From assembly GCA_016192135.1 (NCBI GenBank), contig JACPUR010000035.1, positions 31,056-95,055 on the forward strand: 64,000 nucleotides of DNA, written 5' to 3'. A model generated the notes under the pieces. The model worked only from the letters and a program-made list of their open reading frames with translations, ran no database searches and had not been told where the DNA came from. The DNA is from Candidatus Tectomicrobia bacterium. Its GTDB lineage: Bacteria; UBA8248. A program made the translations under genes and the position numbers. Positions 63,141 through 64,000 of this stretch are shown piece after piece (within the stretch, counting starts at the first letter, position 1; each line of letters opens with the position of its first letter).

Positions 63141-64000
63141 ATGTCAGGGGGTGCACGCGGACTGGTGAAATACACGTTGGGCTGTCTGCTCGCGGGGGGC
63201 CTGCTCCTTCCGGCCTGGGCGGAGGCGCAGCCGAAGGAAGAGAAAAAGGCACAGCCGAAGTACGTCGGCTCTCAGGTCTGCGTCACCTGCCACCAAGCGC
63301 AGCAAAACGACTGGGTGGCCTCGGGGCACCCCTACAAGCTGCGCAAGGCCGAGGACGCCCGCAGGGCGGGCCTGCCCCTGCCCGGCGGCTACACGTGGGA
63401 TGACATCAGCTACGTCATCGGGGGCCGGAACTGGAAGCTCCGCTACGTCGACAAGCAGGGCTACATCATCACGTCCACGGGCGTCATGCCCGACGCCAAG
63501 CGCGACATATTCTCCCTGAAGGACGTGAAGCGCGGCACGCCCGGAAAGAACCAGTTCAACCTCAAGGACGGGACCTGGAGCAATTATCACCCGGGCCAGA
63601 AGAACCTTAAGTACGACTGCGGCGCCTGCCACACGACCGGATACAGCAAGGAAGGCCATCAGGACGGGATGCCCGGCATCGTGGGGACCTGGGCGGAGCC
63701 CGGGGTCGGGTGCGAGGCTTGCCACGGGCCCGGCGGGGACCACGTCGGCGGGAAGGGCTACAAGGGCAACATCCAAGTCCGCCCCGATAAGGCCATGTGC
63801 GGCCAGTGCCACATCCGGGGGAAGGCGGACACCATCCCCGCCTCCGGCGGATTCATCCAGCACCACGAGCAGTACAACGAGCTCCTGGCGAACAAGCACA
63901 AGGCGCTCGACTGCGTCACCTGCCATAAGCCCCACGTGAGCGCCAAGTTCAAGGACGGCCTCAAGGTGCAGTGTGAGAGCTGCCATCCGAAGCAGGCGGC
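63141..64000 (+). CDS. Multihaem cytochrome c, 3' partial
   Basis: Open from ATG 63141 (GGGGGAG upstream) to the window end, 286 codons and continuing. The signal peptide region YTLGCLLAGGLLLPAWAEA is followed by KPKYVGSQ-like sequence and six CxxCH haem sites so far: CVTCH, CGACH, CEACH, CGQCH, CVTCH, CESCH. Extra His residues (GHPYKLRK, IQHHEQY) could be distal ligands. It resembles cytochrome c554/NapC-type periplasmic carriers. The preceding 221 bases are A+T-rich and probably contain its promoter. Confidence 0.9.
   Translation, partial: MSGGARGLVKYTLGCLLAGGLLLPAWAEAQPKEEKKAQPKYVGSQVCVTCHQAQQNDWVASGHPYKLRKAEDARRAGLPLPGGYTWDDISYVIGGRNWKLRYVDKQGYIITSTGVMPDAKRDIFSLKDVKRGTPGKNQFNLKDGTWSNYHPGQKNLKYDCGACHTTGYSKEGHQDGMPGIVGTWAEPGVGCEACHGPGGDHVGGKGYKGNIQVRPDKAMCGQCHIRGKADTIPASGGFIQHHEQYNELLANKHKALDCVTCHKPHVSAKFKDGLKVQCESCHPKQA

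Overview
The window is 64 kb of very GC-rich bacterial DNA, clearly above 60% G+C by eye, packed with genes in short same-strand runs. I cannot name the organism from sequence alone. The gene content (AOR-type aldehyde oxidoreductase, acyl-CoA enzymes, class I CoA-transferase, glycolate oxidase, multihaem cytochrome c, lipoproteins, RlpA, HD-GYP) and three families of dispersed intergenic palindromes suggest an uncultured Gram-negative lineage such as a deltaproteobacterium-, Rokubacteria-, NC10- or Tectomicrobia-like bacterium. This is inference only. I saw no rRNA, tRNA, CRISPR array, prophage or complete insertion sequence.

Layout. 1-5.8 kb (+): end of an M24 peptidase, an FmdB zinc ribbon, acyl-CoA synthetase, Zn alcohol dehydrogenase, acyl-CoA dehydrogenase and a conserved hypothetical. 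6-10.9 kb (-): aldehyde:ferredoxin oxidoreductase, atypical crotonase, ferredoxin-NADP reductase-like protein and a lipoprotein hydrolase. 11-15.2 kb (+): M20 peptidase, DUF488, YyaL/DUF255. 15.4-19.6 kb (-): RlpA, HD-GYP, RraA-like protein and CoA-transferase beta and alpha, with alpha interrupted by an in-frame TGA. 19.8-23.3 kb (+): AhpD-like protein and an EmrAB-type efflux pair. 23.3-29 kb: a 2Fe-2S ferredoxin, a fused M16 peptidase, a coiled-coil lipoprotein and HflX. 29.2-35.1 kb (+): MgtE, thioesterase, LeuRS, DUF4242 and a small protein. 35.4-44.9 kb (-): cyclic-nucleotide-binding protein, RidA, OsmC with TGA at the catalytic cysteine position, two tandem copies of a binding-protein/permease pair and a peptidoglycan-binding protein. 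45.4-48.5 kb: Vgb-like propeller, two paralogous small Cys-rich proteins, LOG protein and DsbA-like protein. 48.6-56.1 kb: VOC protein, Ldh_2 dehydrogenase, two related TPR proteins, LVIVD protein, PAS-PAS protein and an MFS transporter. 56.4-64 kb (+): GlcDEF, a hydrolase, an M48 lipoprotein peptidase and the start of a multihaem cytochrome c that runs off the window.

Most interesting points. (1) The OsmC gene reads through TGA exactly where the peroxidatic cysteine belongs, keeps its second cysteine, and carries a bSECIS-like hairpin just downstream, so it is a strong selenoprotein candidate. (2) The CoA-transferase alpha subunit also has one in-frame TGA followed by a hairpin of similar geometry. 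It could be a second, less expected selenoprotein or a nonsense mutation. (3) Three families of intergenic palindromes occur in many gaps. In two of them the inner stems differ between copies while remaining self-complementary. (4) Both copies of the duplicated ABC importer have a very strong but unrelated hairpin between binding protein and permease, and no ATPase gene lies nearby.
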